Source of the DNA: an uncultured Ruminococcus sp.
GTDB taxonomy: Bacteria; Bacillota; Clostridia; Oscillospirales; Ruminococcaceae
Assembly (NCBI GenBank): GCA_900543145.1
Contig: UQPZ01000021.1
Location: 1-7,324 of the forward strand
DNA length: 7,324 bases
Direction: 5' to 3'
The notes under the pieces are model-generated. The model did no database searches. It had not been told where the DNA came from and worked only from the letters and a program-made list of their open reading frames with translations. Below, piece after piece: positions 6,763-7,324 of the stretch (position 1 is the first letter of the stretch; each line of letters begins with the position of its first letter). Made by a program: the position numbers and the translations under genes.

Positions 6763-6946
6763 GTAACAATAACTTGCGTTCAGGCTTTCGGTACGCCGTG
6801 CATGGACGACCGTTACGGATTTGCGCATTGAGCGATCCATAACAGCGCAGGAAATTGAATTACAGGCCGGATACCGCTGTATACAAAACTTTGCAGAGTG
6901 AGACTTCAAAGTTTATGTAAACGCGTATATCCGGTCATTTTATTTT
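6763..6946 (+). ncRNA. Structured cis-regulatory leader RNA (candidate DUF3268 RNA motif)
   Basis: The leader folds into two blocks by inspection. In the first, 6773-6780 pairs with 6844-6851 (eight pairs, two G-U) and encloses two arms. One arm is clear: GTTA (6812-6815) with TAAC (6840-6843), a C/A mismatch, GGAT (6817-6820) with ATCC (6835-6838), a TTG bulge, CGC (6824-6826) with GCG (6832-6834) and an ATTGA loop. The other arm (6781-6811) is ambiguous; GGC/GCC (6783-6785 with 6795-6797) is one option. The second block is the long hairpin at 6865-6936. A conserved RNA named the DUF3268 motif has been described upstream of DUF3268 genes in Firmicutes, and position and gene family fit here. 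I recall that family by name and position only and have not aligned to its consensus. The ligand or trigger is unknown. Confidence 0.65.
6865..6946 (+). terminator. Long hairpin with T-rich tail in the DUF3268 leader (possible attenuator)
   Basis: The basal stem pairs 6865-6873 with 6928-6936 (nine pairs, one G-U, core GCCGG). Above it are CGC/GCG (6875-6877 with 6923-6925), then TACA/TGTA (6882-6885 with 6916-6919), a bulged A and a perfect eight-pair AAACTTTG/CAAAGTTT stem (6886-6893 with 6907-6914). The tip may form AGT/ACT around GAG. The sequence after the stem is ATTTTATTTT (6937-6946), typical of an intrinsic terminator, and the ribosome binding site GGAGG (6950-6954) follows at once. 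The stem could therefore control transcription read-through or access to the ribosome site. Confidence 0.6.
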
Positions 6947-6961
6947 CTTGGAGGTTTTGTT

Positions 6962-7324
6962 ATGAAAAAGAAAAAGAGAAAGGGATTTAATGCAAGTCAG
7001 ATGCGCTGTCCATATTGCGGAAGCACTGTTGTTTACAGAAGCGCTGATGGAATATATCACGATAATTCCAATCAGACTATGCTTTATGTATGTTCCCGGT
7101 ATCCGGAATGCGACGCTTATGTACGAGCACATGCCGGTACTAACATCCCTGTCGGCACCATGGCGGACGGCAGGCTGAGAGCGCTCCGAATAAATGCTCA
7201 CCGTTACTTTGATCAAATGTATAAAAAAGGTTTAATGAGCAAGCAGGAAGCATATCTTTGGCTTGCTGACCTTATAGGGGCACCGCTTTCCGAAGCTCAC
7301 ATAGGTCATCTTGGAGATTATTAC
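6962..7324 (+). CDS. DUF3268 zinc-finger-containing protein (3'-partial)
   Basis: An open frame of 121 codons runs off the window end without a stop. GGAGG (6950-6954) seven bases before the ATG supports the start. After a basic N-terminus (MKKKKRKG) there is a four-cysteine zinc ribbon: Cys16 and Cys19 (CPYCG) and Cys44 and Cys50 (YVCSRYPECDAYV). The next segment, AHAGTNIPVGTMADGRLRALR followed by AHRYFDQMY and the EAYLWLADLIG helix, matches my knowledge of the DUF3268 zinc-finger-containing family found on phages and conjugative elements. The fold suggests nucleic-acid binding, but no biochemical role is established to my knowledge. It is controlled by the promoter at 6728-6756 and the structured leader. 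The C-terminal end, probably short, is missing. Confidence 0.88.
   Translation, partial: MKKKKRKGFNASQMRCPYCGSTVVYRSADGIYHDNSNQTMLYVCSRYPECDAYVRAHAGTNIPVGTMADGRLRALRINAHRYFDQMYKKGLMSKQEAYLWLADLIGAPLSEAHIGHLGDYY

Noticed and set aside
6721..6909. Minus-strand open frame of 62 codons in the leader region
   Set aside because: It covers the promoter and structured RNA on the other strand and has no supporting signals.
6935..7216. Open frames on both strands overlapping the DUF3268 gene (minus 6935-7216, plus 6990-7178)
   Set aside because: The frame from 6962 has a strong ribosome site, a four-cysteine zinc ribbon and a family match; the others are shadows.
1..7324. CRISPR array, tRNA, rRNA or insertion sequence
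   Set aside because: I saw no regularly spaced direct repeats, tRNA-like cloverleaf, rRNA segment, transposase or terminal repeats on either strand.

Overview
The window looks like part of the accessory cargo of an integrative conjugative element (or another mobile element) in a low-to-mid GC Firmicute, most likely a gut Oscillospiraceae/Ruminococcus-type bacterium. This rests on strong AGGAGG-type ribosome binding sites, Gram-positive surface proteins with sortase-type tails, and a gene mix (S1-domain protein, YbjN-like protein, Cna B-type adhesin, DUF3268 zinc-finger protein) often seen on such elements. No integrase, relaxase or sortase lies in the window, so the mobile-element reading is inference. 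All supported genes are on the + strand.

Bases 1-1557 hold two tightly spaced cytoplasmic genes: a protein with three S1-like RNA-binding domains (probably cut at its 5' end by the window edge) and a small YbjN-like protein. A promoter at 1563-1591 then drives a lipoprotein with a long low-complexity stalk and a small C-terminal domain. A terminator-like hairpin (2405-2440) sits just 15 bases before the start of a 1224-residue surface adhesin. No convincing promoter separates them, so adhesin expression probably depends on read-through.

The adhesin has a signal peptide, an N-terminal thioester domain (Cys89/Gln164), eight Cna B-type domains, most with the Lys/Glu/Asn set for intramolecular isopeptide bonds, and a PPKTG cell-wall sorting signal. 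A 171-residue type I membrane or wall protein follows, with its start codon one base after the adhesin stop; the two are probably co-translated surface partners.

The 314-base gap at 6648-6961 is dense in signals: competing inverted repeats, a near-consensus promoter (TTGACA, 17 bases, TATACT) and a leader of about 200 bases predicted to be highly structured and to end in a long hairpin followed by T-rich sequence. The leader precedes a DUF3268 zinc-finger gene that runs off the window end. It probably belongs to, or resembles, the cis-regulatory DUF3268 RNA motif, and it is the most interesting non-coding element here.
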